A DNA stretch of 64,000 nucleotides, taken from Mesodorylaimus sp. YZB2_4 (lineage: Eukaryota; Nematoda; Enoplea; Dorylaimida; Dorylaimidae). Positions 35,145 through 47,700 of this stretch are shown here, in pieces (position 1 is the first letter of the stretch; the number at the start of each line of letters is the position of its first letter). The stretch covers positions 496,001 to 560,000 of the forward strand of contig JASANH010000183.1 of the NCBI GenBank assembly GCA_030248295.1, read 5' to 3'. A program made the translations under genes and the position numbers. Under the pieces are notes generated by a model that saw only the letters and a list, made by a program, of their open reading frames with translations, was not told the DNA's origin and did not search any database.

Positions 35145-37019
35145 ATGGTCCTTGATCTAAATCTTCAACAACTACAGCTACTATCCAGTGTGTATACAGC
35201 TACCGACGAGGCTGGCGAGAGCAATGACAGCATGAACAAAACCGTCGCCTTGCCACCAGTCGGTGTGCCCGATGTGGATCTGATGAATCAATTAGGGGTC
35301 GGAATGGAGACGGACGGTGGGCGTGGTGCATGGACAGAAATCGAACCATCCGCCTTCTCCAAGAACACCATCAATCCTATCCGTCGTATCGTCGATGCCA
35401 TGAACGTTCAACCTAACCCCAACAAAGACCTGTTGAAACTGCACATCGGCGACCCCACGGTCACGGGTATCCTGCCAACCCACCCAGCCGTGAACGCGGC
35501 TGTCTTGGAAGCTCTGCTCAGTAACAAGTACAATGGATACGGACCCGCCGTTGGGTTCCCGGAAGTGCGTCGCGCCTTGGCTGACCACATCAACAAAACG
35601 TGCCATGGAAGCGCAGTATCGGCGGAAGACATCATCCTGACGAGCGGCTGCTCGCACGCCTTGGAGATGGCGATCGAAGTACTGGCCAATCCTGGCTCAA
35701 ACATCTTGGTGCCCAGACCTGGTAAGCATCAACTTTGCCAATGCGCTGCCCCATGCAAGGCTGTTTGATTTACGCTGCTCCTTCCCTCGCAGGATTCCCT
35801 CTCTACGAAACTCTTATGCGTCCTCTGAACGTCGAACCCCGTCACTACGATCTACTGGCTGATCAGAACTGGGAAATCGATTTACAACAAATGGAATCCC
35901 TGATCGACGAACAAACTGTGGCCATCGTGGTCAACAATCCTAACAACCCGACTGGCGCCGTGTACACCCGCGAACATCTCGAATCGATCCTTCGCTTGGC
36001 TCAATCCCATCGTATTCCAGTAATCGCTGACGAGATCTACGGCGACATGGTGTTCGGCGGTGCTCAATTCTATCCCATGCACACCTTGGAGCCGAAAGTA
36101 CCCATACTGACCTGCGATGGAATATCAAAAAGGTAAGCGAAAACTAGCTTTCCCCATTTGATATATGACCTTGTGCAGCCTGCTGAAGGCAAGGATACAA
36201 GACAGGCGCGGAGGTGCGGTAAGCACGTGGTCGATCCATCACTGTCACGGATGCGAAAACTTCTTCCATTTTTAAACACGTCCGCACATTATCTCGTTTA
36301 TCATTTTTGTTTACCCATCTCTTCTTTCTCTTAGATACTTGGTACCCGGTTGGCGTCTGGGATGGCTCATCGTACACAACATTGATCAAGCCTTGACGCA
36401 CGTTCGGACTGCTCTGTGCCAATTGGCTCAAAAGATTGTTGGTCCGTGCTCATTGATGCAAGGCGCCTTGCCAATGATCCTCGAACGTACGCCCCAAGAA
36501 TTTTTCCAACGCACCCGCGACATCTTGGAAGAAAACGTGCGTCTAGTCTTCGACCGACTGGCCGATGTGCCTGGCATCACACCCATCCGTGCCAACGTCG
36601 CCATGTACATGATGATCAAGTTGGACACTCAATGCTTCCCTGCATTTGGTGGCGATGATCTTGAATTCATCCAAGCTCTGATCAGTCAACAAAGCCTTTA
36701 TTGCCTACCCGGCTCAGCCTTCTACTATCCCGGTGCAATTCGCTTCGTCATGACGCACTCCCGAGACAGCATGGTGGAAGCTTGCGAACGGCTCAGATCC
36801 TTTTGCTCTTGCCATTTCAAGGCATCGCCTTCCTCGCCATCACTTCTCGCTCGTCACCACCATCAGAAGAACTCTCTAAGTAAAAGGCATCAGAGGCAGC
36901 TTAACGGTCTGCTTACCGCAATGGCCATCGACAAGGGAGAAAAGAACAACAAAATGGGGCAAGTGTCGACTGAATTCGCTGCTCTCACCTCGGCCAGGTC
37001 TGGTGTACAGGCTCAATAG
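35145..37019 (+). CDS. TAT: Tyrosine aminotransferase, 3 exons
   Basis: Exons 35145-35721, 35793-36132 and 36335-37019 join in frame to 533 aa. It is a fold-type I PLP aminotransferase that transfers the amino group of tyrosine to 2-oxoglutarate, giving 4-hydroxyphenylpyruvate, the first step of tyrosine breakdown in the cytosol. Visible motifs are NPIRRIVDAM, GDPTVTGILPT, the NPNNPTG loop, ADEIYGDMVF and the PLP-lysine region GISKRYLVPGWRLGW (Lys about residue 305). Enzymes of this type are usually about 450-465 aa. The extra length here is an N-terminal extension and a Ser/His/Lys-rich tail of about 60 residues after the last conserved block. The tail is in the same uninterrupted exon. Confidence 0.93.
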
Positions 37020-38474
37020 GGGTCAATGCTCATTTACGAGCAATATTATCGCAATCAGAATACAGTAAAGCATACGTGTTTGGAAAACCCTGGATCTGAC
37101 TTCTACCTGTCCGCACAGTTCGTAATTATCGATTTCTGTACTGTACGATGCGTGCAATGTTTGTACATTACATAGATATGCCGGTTTTGTAAATATATAT
37201 GTGGATGTGGATGTTAATTTTGTAAGCATATTATATGCAGTTTCAAATAATAATATCTTGTACGAAACGAGGCTTATTTCAAATTCAAGCGTTCACCTTC
37301 CATACTTTCACTGCAGTAGAGATCACTGCCTGAAGACTGGAGCCACCAACAGCAAGCCCTCCAGTATAGAGGCGTGCATGCAATGCATTAGCCGTGCAAA
37401 CTGAACCCAGGTAATCGCGTCAATTGGCACTGTGATGGCTGTATCTGCTAGGTAGCCAAGCATACAGTACAAAACTGTATGGCAGTGTATATGTACAGTA
37501 TATGGGACAGAAATCAATTTTTCAACCTTGAGTCGCTTGCTTCTGAAAGTGCCCTCGCCGATGCGGTGCAGAGTTGTGCAAACCAGAATGTGTGCCTTCT
37601 GGGCTTGCATGGGCTTTGAGCACCCATCTTTCATAACGTTAGTTGGGTAATAACTGCTTCGAGATCGAATAGCCACTAAATTTTATGAATTCATCTCCAA
37701 AATGTGACAGCCTGATAGCTAGAAGGTACCGTAATTTTTATCAGGCGACTTCCAACACCAGAACTCGGCACTAACCTTTGAATCAATCAAATGTGCGGGT
37801 AGAGTAGTTACTAAAAAAAGCAACATAGTCGCTCTTGAGGTAAGGGAGCTCGACTCCCTCTCAGGGCTCACGTTTTTGACCTTTCATTTTGATTTATATA
37901 GACGTAAAATCGGCGAAATATCCATAAATTAAAAGTAACTCATGCAAAACAGAGAAGCGACTTCGTCTTGCATTCTTCTGTTTGGTTGGGCGCAACACCT
38001 TGTTGGCTGTGTCACAAGCCAAAGCATCCACGGTGTTTTGACAAAAAGGCAACCAGCCAGAAATCTTGCTGCGCACCAGTATATACCAAATATAACCCCG
38101 ACTTATTTTTGAGCATCTAACAGGCAGCATTAAAATTTTTCGTAAGAAACGGGCGATTAGGGGCTTTGTTCCAGGTCACACTGATCGTGAGTGATCAGAC
38201 CATATACCTCTGTGCGCAATAATGGTCGCCGCTGGCTAAAATTGCTTTGATCAGTGTCAGCAAAGGGTGCGCTTAATCTGACGTTCCCCCGTGCGTGAAA
38301 TGAGGGTGGAGTACCTTGGCTAGAAGCACCTCGACTTGAATTTTTTGCAGCATAATGCAGCAGGGAAACTGCACGCCTTGACCTGACTACGTTGCGTTCT
38401 TTGGCGGGAGGTTCATTTGCTGATTCAAAAATCACAAAAACTGATAAACGCAACCACGGTCGTGGCTTACACCG
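37020..38474. other. Intergenic DNA 3' of the TAT gene
   Basis: No gene seen. TACAGTA/TACTGTA words cluster around 37460-37505. An AATATATATG stretch lies near 37190. Confidence 0.4.
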
Positions 38475-38649
38475 GGGTCGTGGGCTAGCGGGTTAAAACG
38501 TCTGCCTTTCACGCTAGGTTCGCACTTACAGGGGAGGGTTCGACTCCAGCCTGCGATAAAAATGATTGTCGTTTATTGTGCTCCTTAGCCCTCGAGTGCG
38601 CTGTATGGTGCTGGGCTATGGATAAAGTATGACATGACATGACATGACA
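38475..38649 (+). mobile_element. tRNA-derived SINE, best full-length copy
   Basis: Head: GGTCGTGGGCTAGCGGGTTA (A-box region), then CGTCTGCCTTTCACGC. The B-box is GGGTTCGACTCC. The body contains CCCTCGAGTGCGCTGTATGG and GGCTATGGATAAAGTATG. The 3' end is a simple repeat of TGACA. A tRNA-like 5' part with internal Pol III boxes and a short tandem-repeat tail is the hallmark of a SINE. Confidence 0.85.
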
Positions 38650-39059
38650 ACTGCAGATCTGCTTATCCCTTCTGGATCCCTTCTTACTTTCGATTAGTTT
38701 GACCATCTTTGGCGCTACCGCTGTCTGTTTTCTATATATTGAATACTTATGACTCGCTTTTTCTTGGCCTTTCACAAGCATATTCGAGCACGATCGATAT
38801 ATTCCACCAGATACGTCGATCCCGATCCCAAGCGTGGGTTGGGACTCCAAAGCAGCCAACGCCGAGTTTTGGCGAGCCATCTAGCATGTGGCCTTTAAAA
38901 GTAGCAGAAACGAATCGTCTCAAGTAGGGATAGATGGAAAGACCCATTCAGGATCCATGCGGTACAAAACTGTTCTCGAATGACATCAGCAGCAAGGCAG
39001 TGTGTATGCTCGACTGGCAATCGGTACTGCACGGAGCCGGCAGCTGGGAGTTTCATCAG
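38650..39059. other. Intergenic spacer
   Basis: No gene recognised. The segment 39057-39085 (TGATGTTTCAGCCGTGG) faintly resembles the middle of the hairpin-rich elements, but the match is too short to call. Confidence 0.3.
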
Positions 39060-39498
39060 TCAGAGGTGATGTTTCAGCCGTGGACTAGGTCGGAAGACAT
39101 GGTTGGCTGCCGTGCGGTTTTGGCGCGGTGCAAAGCTCCACTGATTACTCCCTCCTGTGAAAAGGACCCACAAGTGTGAAGTTGATCCACCATTGACAAT
39201 GCGAGTCATAACACCAATGACCCGTACAGTACTAGCCCCGATCACGAGCAGGATCGACTCAACCTCAATCTCGGTCTTGATCCCAAACGAAAGCAAATCG
39301 GCATGTGTAAGTACGCCAGTGGGATACGTCGCCAATTTTCCAATGTTTTCAACGAGTCCAAGACCTGTGCAATATCTACAGCATCTCTGAAATTCGGATC
39401 CTTGAACAGAAAAGTCAGTGCAGCCTTGCAGCCAACAGCGATCAAGAGAAAGTTGCAGGCCAATAGACTTAATCCTGAACACCAAACCACGCCAATCG
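39060..39498 (-). pseudogene. Possible membrane-protein exon(s), broken or misread
   Basis: Two overlapping minus-strand frames each have a hydrophobic segment. 39498-39315, after a CACCCAG acceptor, reads GVVWCSGLSLLACNFLLIAV, then KAALTFLF and an amphipathic run. The next hydrophobic block (VESILLVIGASTVRVIGVM) is in a different frame around 39200-39270. To join them needs either a very short (~39-bp) intron with weak sites or a frameshift. No family is recognised. It may be part of a multi-pass gene, or a decayed copy. Confidence 0.25.
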
Positions 39499-39551
39499 CT
39501 GGGTGAATTGTCGTATTTTGTTAAAGACAACTCTATGTAACATAATGACAA

Positions 39552-41740
39552 ACAGAATTACGGATTTACAGCTCAAATCAACATTATGAATTACTTCAAG
39601 AAAGGCACGATGAGCTAGCTTTTCATTCATGATGCACGCTACGAGTATTCTGTTTTTGGGCCAGACATCTGCGCTCACACACTGCCTTGGGAAAACACCT
39701 AGTGTGGTGAGGGAAACAGACTACCGCGACCCAGGTTTTGGTTTTGTAGCTGCTGTTTCGATATTTGGGAATCTGGTCAGTGATATACCCTTCTCATCGC
39801 CAGAAATGGTCCTTGAAAGGTTATGCAATAACGTCAGTGTAAAACGTGGAAAATAACAAACCCATTATTCCCATCTCTGTACTTCGATGGCATTCACTCG
39901 TGCGTAGGTAAAATACGCGAAACCCACTTTTCCCGAAGGACATATTCTGCATTTAATGCTTGAAGAGCGGCGATGCGCGCCAACAAACGCGAAAATCCTG
40001 CGACTATATTTTTGAAAAACCTGTTTTCGACAAAATTCGCTAGTTTTGCTGACTGCTTCGTACTATTGTGCGCGAATACCAACGCTTAGACACCCATGAA
40101 ATTACTGTAGGCAGTGCGTAGTTCATGTTCAGTATCGCCGTGCACTCCAAACCGGTTGGTGACCAGTGGGGGTGAGTCGTTTGTAGTCACTGTTATGTGA
40201 TCCCTCCTGCCGAGACGTGCCCTCAATGCATGCCCCGTGCAGAGTGAGAGGGGAAATAAACGCGCGGTTTGGCCTCATGCTGCCATCCAACATCCGATCG
40301 TTCAATGATCAACTTCCAAATATAGTATTGAGAGAAAATAGGCCGCATCAAGTTTGTTGATCAGGACTGGACGACGGGTGGTTGAACTAGTTGCTATCCA
40401 GCCAACGAAAGGCGCGTTTGCTAGCAGCAGTTGATAAATAGGAGCCGAACTGGTTTTAGATAGTTACAAGAATGAAAGGATTTTTGAAAATTTGACGCGA
40501 TATAACTGGGGCGCGAGACCAAGTTCGTGGTTTGATGCAGTAAGCACTACCGCAAGTTGACCTTTTTGGTGGGTTTGCGACCTCGAGGTGTGCTTGATTG
40601 AGCACAGTGCTTTGTTCAAGGTGTGAGTTATCAGGCCACTGTAAGTTTTTTTATCCGAAAAATCACATGAATTTTTGTGCAAGTGTGGTAAATTGTTTCG
40701 AATTTATATTCCCGCCAAATATTATGTGTCAGTTAGGTACTCTGAGATGTGTCCAATAAAAATGCGGGAAAACACATTTTTATGAACTTGTAAGCGCTAA
40801 GTGACCAACTAGGATCACTTGGAAGCGCAAAATTTGCATGAATATACAATTATTGTTTCCTCACATTTTTTGGCAATGAACTCGTGCCACCAACCAGTCA
40901 ATCTTTCTTGCCCCCGTTCATCAGCGTTGACATTCAATTCTTCCTTGGAATTTGTGGTTGTCTAGGGGTGGGCGCAGGGCGGCCGTCGTCCGAGCATGAA
41001 ATCTAACGGATTTAACGCGTGATTTGACATTGTCAACATTTATTCTATCCCAGACAGTCACAATTGACGAGAGTTAAGTTGACTCGGCTCGCTTGATCGG
41101 GCACGTCTCGACGATGCCCAGTGGATTGTCTGCCTGTCCACCAATTTTAGGTTTGTTCGTGTGCACTGGTCGCGAGCCAGTCGGGCCTATTAGTAATTAA
41201 TTTGTAAGAAGTTAAACTCATCTGCGAGTACCTTGTTTGGTAGGGACTGCAGCTCAGCTCGCAACCCTACACTCCTCAGATAAGCCCTATCTGAAAAGGA
41301 ATTCACGCGATATTTAAACATTGTTGCATTTGACGTGTCTCTGTAATTTAGTGACACGATCCGAGGAAAAGGCCGAGCTACGGCCAAGGCGAGGCAAAAG
41401 TGGCCCAGAATTCGTGGATTTGTACTCGAAAAACGACTAGATACCGTTCGACCATCTTCAGTACTCGTAGGAGGGGTACTTTGCTTATTTTTCGCCCCTT
41501 CACGTCTTTGAGTGCTGCGAGGTAGAAAAGCATCTCGAAATCGTCTAGCCTCTCTTTTCAAGCAGCCCGAGCCTAGCCCTATTGGTTGGCCAGCTGCTTG
41601 GTACTTTGGCAGTGCTACTGGTTGGCGTTTGGATCGAAGGGTCAAGCAGGTTCAAAAAGACGGTTCGACTGAACGAGTAAGGTGTGCGTGATCGACACGA
41701 CGACAAACTACAACTAGACTCGGTCAAAACGACACATAAG
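39552..41740. other. Intergenic DNA upstream of the myosin gene
   Basis: No gene seen. Minus-strand frames at 41190-41645 lack any domain. The myosin promoter is expected in the right part. Confidence 0.4.
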
Positions 41741-44700
41741 ATGTCTATGTTCGTGAACACATCGACTTGTGCCAACACTCCTCCACATCGTCTCTATTCC
41801 TCGACTCAAAATCTACTATTGCCCACGACCGATGCCAGTCGAGGGTTCCTTGCGGCCGCAGGTACTGCTTATTGCTCGACTGCAAGTAAGTCTCGTAATT
41901 GAGTCCTTTGTAAAATTCAATGTGCTGTTTTAGGGTTTTCTGCTTGCATGGGTAAAAAAGATGGGACTTTTACTTTTTGTTGCTCACTGCTCCCAAATCA
42001 TCAGCAATCATGCGCTGAAATGCGATGGCCCCACCCTCTGCAAAAAGTTACGTTTTTGAGTTCTAGACTTTCAGAAACCAAAACTGTTGGAGCCTGGTGG
42101 GGTCGAACCAAAAGCTTCCTGGTTTCCATGGGACGTCTCTAAAAAGCCAGTCTATTTTTAACCCATATCAAGAAATGAATCAGCAATCATTGCATTTTAA
42201 ATTGATTTTCCGAAAAATTTTTTCATCTAAGGAAACGAGTTTTATGATCGGCGCACCTTTGGCACTAATGCGAAAACTCGAAACGCGTGCCAGTATTCTG
42301 TGTAGTCTCGCCCATGCCCGTAGGCCATATAGGCTACGACGACACGTCGCTCTTTCCTCCCACCCAAAAATGGCCAATCTATCGTGTCGATCTTTTGTCG
42401 CATTGAAAATGAAAAACGTGTGCATTCCATCTCGTTTATGTTATTCCACCCAGAACACCTCGGACTCGTCCGAACACAACAACAGATGTCCTCCCGTCCA
42501 GTGTACCACTTGCGCATGAACTAGAACCGTTTTATGTTATTGACTAATCGTCAGTTTAGGAATGCGTACAAACGAAGCATTTGTAAATTTAGGAATATCT
42601 CAACCGCCGACAACGACAGAAAAGTTCCCATTGCAATCTCGAAATCAACCCCAAACTATAAAAAGTGGACTTAATTTTGTCAGTTCTGGTCGTCGTTCAG
42701 AGACAGCAGTCGAAGTACAAGAATTACGAAATCAAGTCAAAATGTTGAGCCATGAATTGAGACAATTACGAACCGAATTCACTGGAAGTATGCAACATTT
42801 GCATACAATCGACGAGGGATCCTTCGTGGATCCTATGAAACAGTTCTCACCCGCTTCTTCCACAAATACGAGCATCGATCCAATCAAGCCGCCACTACCA
42901 CCTCGGTTATGTAAGTGTAAGTGAGATTTCTGCAACCAAGCGCAGGGTTCTATCCCCACTGATGGTACCTGATTTTGACTTTTAAAATCAATGTGATCAC
43001 GAAACCGACTTTCGGTTCTCCCATCACAGACCATGCACCTGTCTTCGACTTCGCGCCGTCCCCGCTTTTTATGGTAATTTAGAAATTTTTACGAGTTTCG
43101 TTACCTTTCGTTTCGGCATTGACGAAACGGTGCCATTAACCTGTCGCACGCGTTTTCTATGTAAGGTTTGCATGTTTATGTACCCACTTGGCCAGAGGCG
43201 ATAGATCGACGCATGGAATAGAAAAGGACAGTTTTCATGCGTCACGGTCATTCTGAACAACCACGGGCGACCTGATGCCATTTTGTTGCCATGGCATTGA
43301 AAAGACGGGCGTAGAAAATTTGATATTTTTCTGCTTTGATAAAATTATTGCCGAAAACCTTTCTGCAAAATGTTTTGGTTTAAATTCATACAGGTCTGGG
43401 GCTTTCAAATTGACAAACAGACTGTCCCAAGACTGCCAAGCCAAGAAGATTGAAGTCAAACCATGCGAGCTGAGATAAGCATGCTCCTTGTAGCCAAAGA
43501 GAGTCAGTCTGCTTGATCAGGCGTGCCTCATGGGTTCCAGGCGGCCCCTGTGTCACAGACATTATGGTTGCGGCTCTGCGTCACTAACGATAAGCGTCTT
43601 AGCGAGCTGTCCACACCAGGGTCATGTCTTCCCGGGCAGTTGTGTCAGTGATTCTTAATTAAACTGTAATCAGATTCAGGATGAAAAAAGTTCATAAAAG
43701 TGCACGCAACACTTGCATCATACACCCTCGTACTTTTGAGAAAACACTAAACCCACTTGCCAAAACATGAACAAAAGTTTTACAGCGAAAGTTCAAAGAC
43801 AATAAAAACACGTTTCACAAAGTGGTCAACTCGAAATGAACAGCTTTCCTCAAGTACTTTGCCAGTTTGATATTTATTTTTAGAACAATTTTTTAAAGAA
43901 AGACTTGCATCAAAAAATTTTTATCTACATGATGCTTGAAAATTACAAATTTGCACAGGGATTTCTTGACATAGATTTCAGCGAAAAATAATTAAAACTA
44001 TGGTGTAACCCGGACATGTATATTTTATGGAAAACAGAAATTTTTCTGGAAATTCAAATGATTTTTGAACTTGATAAAATTGAAGATCATGCATTGGTCG
44101 TGTGAGAAAATTTGATTTTCAGTCGTCATTTGCGATGACGTGAGAACGAACGATGGCCTTGAAAAAGTACTACTCAAACCGGAGTTATTCCCATCCATTT
44201 TGCCCTGGGAGTTACACATAACCCCGCGTGGCCATTTCCGGTACATTCGTATACGAGCACCCTTTCAAATCAAATTTTGGCCACGTCCCTGGTGTAAACG
44301 ATGGCCAATACAAATGGCAGCACCCCATTGTCCCTAAGCGTCACTTATGCTGTTTAGCGAACCGTGCGTACCATTGATCATTGACAAGATAGGGAGAGAG
44401 GGTATGCGTGATGGTGATTCGGATAGGGAGGGACGTGCCCAAACATAACACACAGCAAGGCGCAACTGGTTCTCGTTCTATTGAGGCGATAGCAAAGTGG
44501 GCCAATCTGGTATTTATTGTGCATCCCTCGCCACTGAATGGCCAGTGGTCAGCGATAAATGACTGGTGACTTTAAGGCCCTTATTGGCCGTGGACAGGGT
44601 CGACGCGGGTCATCGCCTACCGTACCCACCATAGGCCCGCAATAAAAGTGTTTGATTTAGTCCGCTTTCGCATTCGTTCAAGGTCAAAACCACCCGTCCC

Positions 44701-47700
44701 ACCGTTAGTAGCGTAAACTGGACGACACAGTCCGAGTTCGCCCGTGTCTGAACAGTACCCGACACGTGTAAGGGGATGAGGGACGGTGGACAGTGTCTTG
44801 GCTGGCAGTGTAAATGCGTCTTTAGTTTTCTCTCGGTTCGCCAGTCTCTGACCTCGTTTTCCTCTGTTTTATTGACAAACGTACCCGCCTTCGTCTGCTG
44901 GTCGTGATGGGCTTAGGCTCTGAGTTACCGGCTATAAACTGAGTATCGGAGCAGTCAACTGATTTGCTGGATTTGTCGATTCTTAGAATTTCTTGCAAGC
45001 TTTTTCTTAGCCCGATAGTTTTTGACGGGCCAGTGTAAAGCAGAAATGTCTGCAACAACAGGTAAAGCTTCGATTTTGATTTTGACTAGCGCCTGCAAGT
45101 CTTTTGCATTTTGAGCTAGTTAGTTTCTTTAGCTGATGCATCTTTTGCATCTGAACAACTCAAAAGATGAAAAAAGCAATAAATTTTAGAAATTTGCGAT
45201 GCAGGCCGCATTGTCTTCCCAGACCCACTGTCTTCGCTTACACTTTCCACTACAGACTTCAAAGTCCAACCTGGCCTCACCTCCCCACAGTTAACCTTGT
45301 TCCACGCAGTAGGTGGCAGCCAGCAATGACCCGAGACGTGTGGTCGCCCTGCCCCCTGCTGCTGGGAATTATATGTTCATGCTAATCAATCACCTTCCTT
45401 TGGAGAAGTTTGGCATTTCATCCATCAAACTGGCATGGTTTTCCTTTTACTCGGGCCAACTATAACTGCGCTGGTTTGAATACACCAAGAAAAAGAGGTG
45501 TCAATTGCTTAAAAATTTTTAGTCTCTAATTCATAACTTATCATCTGCCTGCAGAGACTGGTGATAAGATAAAGACAGAATATTTGAATTATTTTGTTAT
45601 TCCAGACCGTCCAGCCAAGCCACAGCGGACATTTGCCCACGGTAGCACCTCATTGCTCAATAACCTACCATCCGAAAATTTGGACCCTGTCCAGTTCGGA
45701 TCTACAGCATTGATGAATAATAGTTGCAGCAGTGTAAATAGCAGTTTTCGTTCCGATGCTCGTGGCCCTATCTCGACGACAATGCCCCCAAAGGGCAGCA
45801 GTGCATCATTATCCTGTTCAAAACCACCGCCTCCACCCCCGCGGCTCGGGGTCAGTCGATCGTATGGTGGGCAGCAGTTTCCTGTGTATAATTCTCAATC
45901 AGCACCGCCACTGCTTCCGCCCCAATTGCCACCAAAACCAGCCAGCATAACCAGTGACAAATCGATCACCCCTTCTGCCCAGATAGCGCAAAATGATAAC
46001 AGCTCTCGACAAGCAACGCCAGTTTACACTGCCCAGCAAAGACAGCATGGACCAGGAGGTGCTCAGGGACGACCAGCCCACATCCACACCAATGGCAGTA
46101 TCAACGGGGCAAATTTGAACAGCTCGCCACCTCATTACCACGCAACGAAAACAACTGTTTTCGCTTATCACCAGAGTTGTTCACGTGCTGATAAGACTGT
46201 ATCAGCGACAGTATCTTATCAGACAAGTGAGAAAATAAATGATGGACAGAAACGATTGAATTTGGATGCTATGGAGCGTTTGACTCAATTTGGTGGCGAC
46301 CCACTGACTGACGAGAATTTAGCGAGAAATTTAGAAAACGGTTTTAAAAAAGGCGTTTGTTGGGTAAGTGGCCAGGTTCGAATCCCAGGGGCTACTTCGC
46401 TTTTGGACTTTAGTTCTCTTTGGACTAATGTTCCTTTTCTTTTCAGTACGAACTGGGCCCGGTGCTATTGTTTGTGAACCCGTTTAACGACGTGGCATCG
46501 CCTCCGACATTTGCAACTATGAGGGACACATCGAGACCTCTAAAGAAGTTGGCGCGTGACATTCACTCGCGGTTTTTCGAATCGGATGTATCGCAGGCAG
46601 TCGTCTTTGAGTAAGAAAATATTTTGAATCTTCAGATGGGTTATCATTAAAAAATATTGGCCAATCAGAGCGCAGAGTGCCACAATACAAATGCATTTAA
46701 AAGCAGTCAGCTCTACCTTTTTTAGTGGTGAGCGCGGCAGTGGCAAAACATATTTATCGAATCAACTGGTCAAAGAACTTATACGTCTTTTCTCTCCTGT
46801 TGTGAGTGGCACGAACAAGACATGGATGGATAGTACTATTTACAAGCAGTTTGGTGCAACACTGACTGTGCTTCGAAGTTTGACTAGTGTCAGACGAAAG
46901 GAACAAGGATACTCGAGTCAGGCGGTATGTGTCATATGTCATGCCATACTTTATCCATAGCCAAGCACTATACAGCGCTCTCGAGGGCTAAGGAACACAT
47001 ATCCTTGACAATCATTTTGTACCGAGGCGTGAGAGGCAGACGCCTTAAACGTCTTGGCCACGACCCCGGTGAGCTGAGACAACTCAAAGTAAACAATGCA
47101 GATGATATGTCTGTGTTAAAAATAGACAGCTTGAAACACCTTTTTAAGCTCAGGCTCTCCGCTGTACTGTAGCTCAAGCTTTCAAGAGCCGATTGACCCA
47201 TGAGTTTTAACATTCACTGCATCGCAATTATGGACGTACAGTCATGATATTTGTTACCTATATATTTATGTTTAATCATACTGTAATCCAGATCACACTG
47301 TACTAGTACTTCACCTTGCATATGGTTCTGCACACTGAGTGTATTTTGGGACACTGACGATGCAGCTGCCATTGTGCATGCCACTCTCAATTATCGATAT
47401 CTCATATTGTAACAATCGATACCTACCTATACACTGTGTATAAAAGCATTTTTTGCGTATACAGTGTAAATCTTCGACAAATGCACAACGCATATTTCAA
47501 CAATTATTTGACAGGGTTTTGTGCGGGCATTTACAGTAGAATATCGATTCAACCTGACAAGTGAAAATTTTTACCCATGATGTTATGCCTATTTGCACGT
47601 GTATTTGTAGAGCATAAACTTTGCCTCCTTTAGGCGTTCTTGTACGAGCTGCATATGGCGGATGGAATTTTGTGTAAGGCAAAAGCCTACTGCAGCTTAC

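Noticed and set aside
35292-35704. Antisense frames in TAT exon 1
   Set aside because: Shadows of a conserved enzyme exon, with no domain of their own.
38475-38649. Functional tRNA gene
   Set aside because: A and B boxes are present, but the cloverleaf is imperfect and the body and repeat tail show it is a SINE.
41190-41645. 151-aa minus-strand frame
   Set aside because: No recognisable domain, and composition typical of a chance frame.
47517-47577. Possible myosin exon reading GFVRAFTVEYRF
   Set aside because: It has no workable donor before an in-frame stop, and joining 46924 directly to 47634 gives the expected myosin alignment.
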